Origin: Phycisphaerae bacterium
GTDB lineage: Bacteria > Planctomycetota > Phycisphaerae > UBA1845
Direction: 5' to 3'
DNA length: 6,035 nucleotides
NCBI GenBank assembly: GCA_028277545.1
Contig: JANQGB010000138.1
Location: 1 to 6,035 of the forward strand
Shown in pieces: positions 5,457 to 6,035 of this stretch. Numbering within the stretch: position 1 is the first letter of the stretch; each line of letters opens with the position of its first letter. The notes beneath the pieces are model-generated. The model saw nothing but the letters and a program-made list of their open reading frames with translations, ran no database searches and was not told the DNA's origin. The translations under genes and the position numbers were made by a program.

Positions 5457-6035
5457 ATGAAGTTACTACTGGCCGACCCGCCGGCACACACGGACGATTA
5501 CGACAAGGCCTACCCCAACCTGGGTATCCTGCAGTTGATCTCCTACGTCCGGGAGAACACGCCCCTGGGCGACGACGACATCATCTTCCTGGACCAATTT
5601 CATTCCATCGAGGACCACCTTCAGGCCATCGAAGAACACCAGCCTGAGGTTTACGGCATCAGCTTCGCCTTTCTCACCCAGCGCCTGGCCTATCAGACAA
5701 TCAACGAGGTCAAGAAGAGGTTTCCCGACTTGCTGGTAATCGCCGGCGGCCCGCATCCTACCTCCGTGCCGGAGGACGTCCTGGAGAAGACCGCGGCGGA
5801 CCTGGTCTGCATCGGCGAAGGTGAGACGCTGTTGGCCGAGGTGGTCGGCAAGGTGCTGGCCGGTGATCGGGATTTCAGCGCCACGCCCGGCCTGGCCTTG
5901 CGCGGCGATGGCCGGATCCGTCGGACCGGCACGCGACAGGCCATTGAAGACCTGGACAGTCTGCCCTACATGGCCTGGGAACGCATCGACTTCTCGAAGT
6001 TCGTCGGGCAGCACGACTGCCGGTCGGACTGGCAG
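5457..6035 (+). CDS. B12-binding-domain radical SAM protein, N-terminal part (3'-partial)
   Basis: 193 codons without a stop, running off the window. The visible part is the Rossmann-like cobalamin-binding-type domain found before the radical SAM barrel in class B (cobalamin-dependent) radical SAM proteins. Recognisable elements are MKLLLADPP, YPNLGILQLISYVRE (residues ~19-33), VYGISFAFLTQ, VIAGGPHPTSVPEDVL and DLVCIGEGE, followed by the connecting segment AIEDLDSLPYMAWERIDF that usually leads into the SAM domain. The CxxxCxxC iron-sulfur motif is not in the window and should lie downstream. The start at 5457 is supported by AAAGGA 10 bases upstream and by the typical MKxLLxxPP opening. The reaction and substrate cannot be told from this part; members act as methyltransferases, cyclases and other modifying enzymes. 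It is transcribed away from the rhomboid gene. Confidence 0.9.
   Translation, partial: MKLLLADPPAHTDDYDKAYPNLGILQLISYVRENTPLGDDDIIFLDQFHSIEDHLQAIEEHQPEVYGISFAFLTQRLAYQTINEVKKRFPDLLVIAGGPHPTSVPEDVLEKTAADLVCIGEGETLLAEVVGKVLAGDRDFSATPGLALRGDGRIRRTGTRQAIEDLDSLPYMAWERIDFSKFVGQHDCRSDWQ

Overview
The window looks like a planctomycete-type chromosome (Planctomycetota, perhaps a Phycisphaerae-like lineage, probably a metagenome or environmental assembly). The evidence is high GC, a secreted protease ending in repeats of the DCNxNGxxD type plus a DxDxDxDxxDF dockerin-like tail, a zinc-ribbon/FHA/rhomboid fusion, and intergenic DNA packed with small palindromic repeats. The lineage is inferred from protein style, not from a marker gene.

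Layout: (1) 1-1986, + strand: a subtilisin-like S8 protease, probably missing its 5' end, with a complete catalytic triad, a KP-43-like beta domain and a calcium-binding type C-terminus. (2) 1987-2727: a 741-base stretch without a credible gene. Between 2060 and 2515 it holds about ten hairpins: a 33-base direct repeat with a 50-base period whose units are themselves palindromes, and two inverted copies (2204-2300 and 2360-2456) of a multi-hairpin element whose stems differ by compensatory changes. (3) 2728-3282, + strand: an AhpD-like / carboxymuconolactone decarboxylase-fold peroxidase-related protein, interrupted by an in-frame TGA at 2971-2973. (4) 3310-5148, - strand: a 612-residue zinc-ribbon / FHA / zinc-ribbon / rhomboid protease, convergent with the previous gene. 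(5) 5149-5456: a divergent intergenic region. (6) 5457-6035, + strand: the N-terminal cobalamin-binding-type part of a radical SAM protein that runs off the window.

The main discovery candidate is gene 3. The TGA sits exactly where the AhpD redox motif CxxC has its second cysteine (C-H-Y-TGA, then H four residues later). The frame continues for 102 more codons of normal family sequence. A hairpin that could act as a bacterial SECIS element starts a few bases after the TGA. The simplest reading is a 184-residue selenoprotein with a Cys79-x-x-Sec82 active site. A conventional gene caller would cut it to an 81-residue fragment or call it a pseudogene.

The genes do not form an obvious operon. 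The protease, peroxidase and radical SAM genes are on the + strand but are separated by long gaps and by the opposing rhomboid gene. I see no selenocysteine machinery (selA, selB, selC, selD) in the window.
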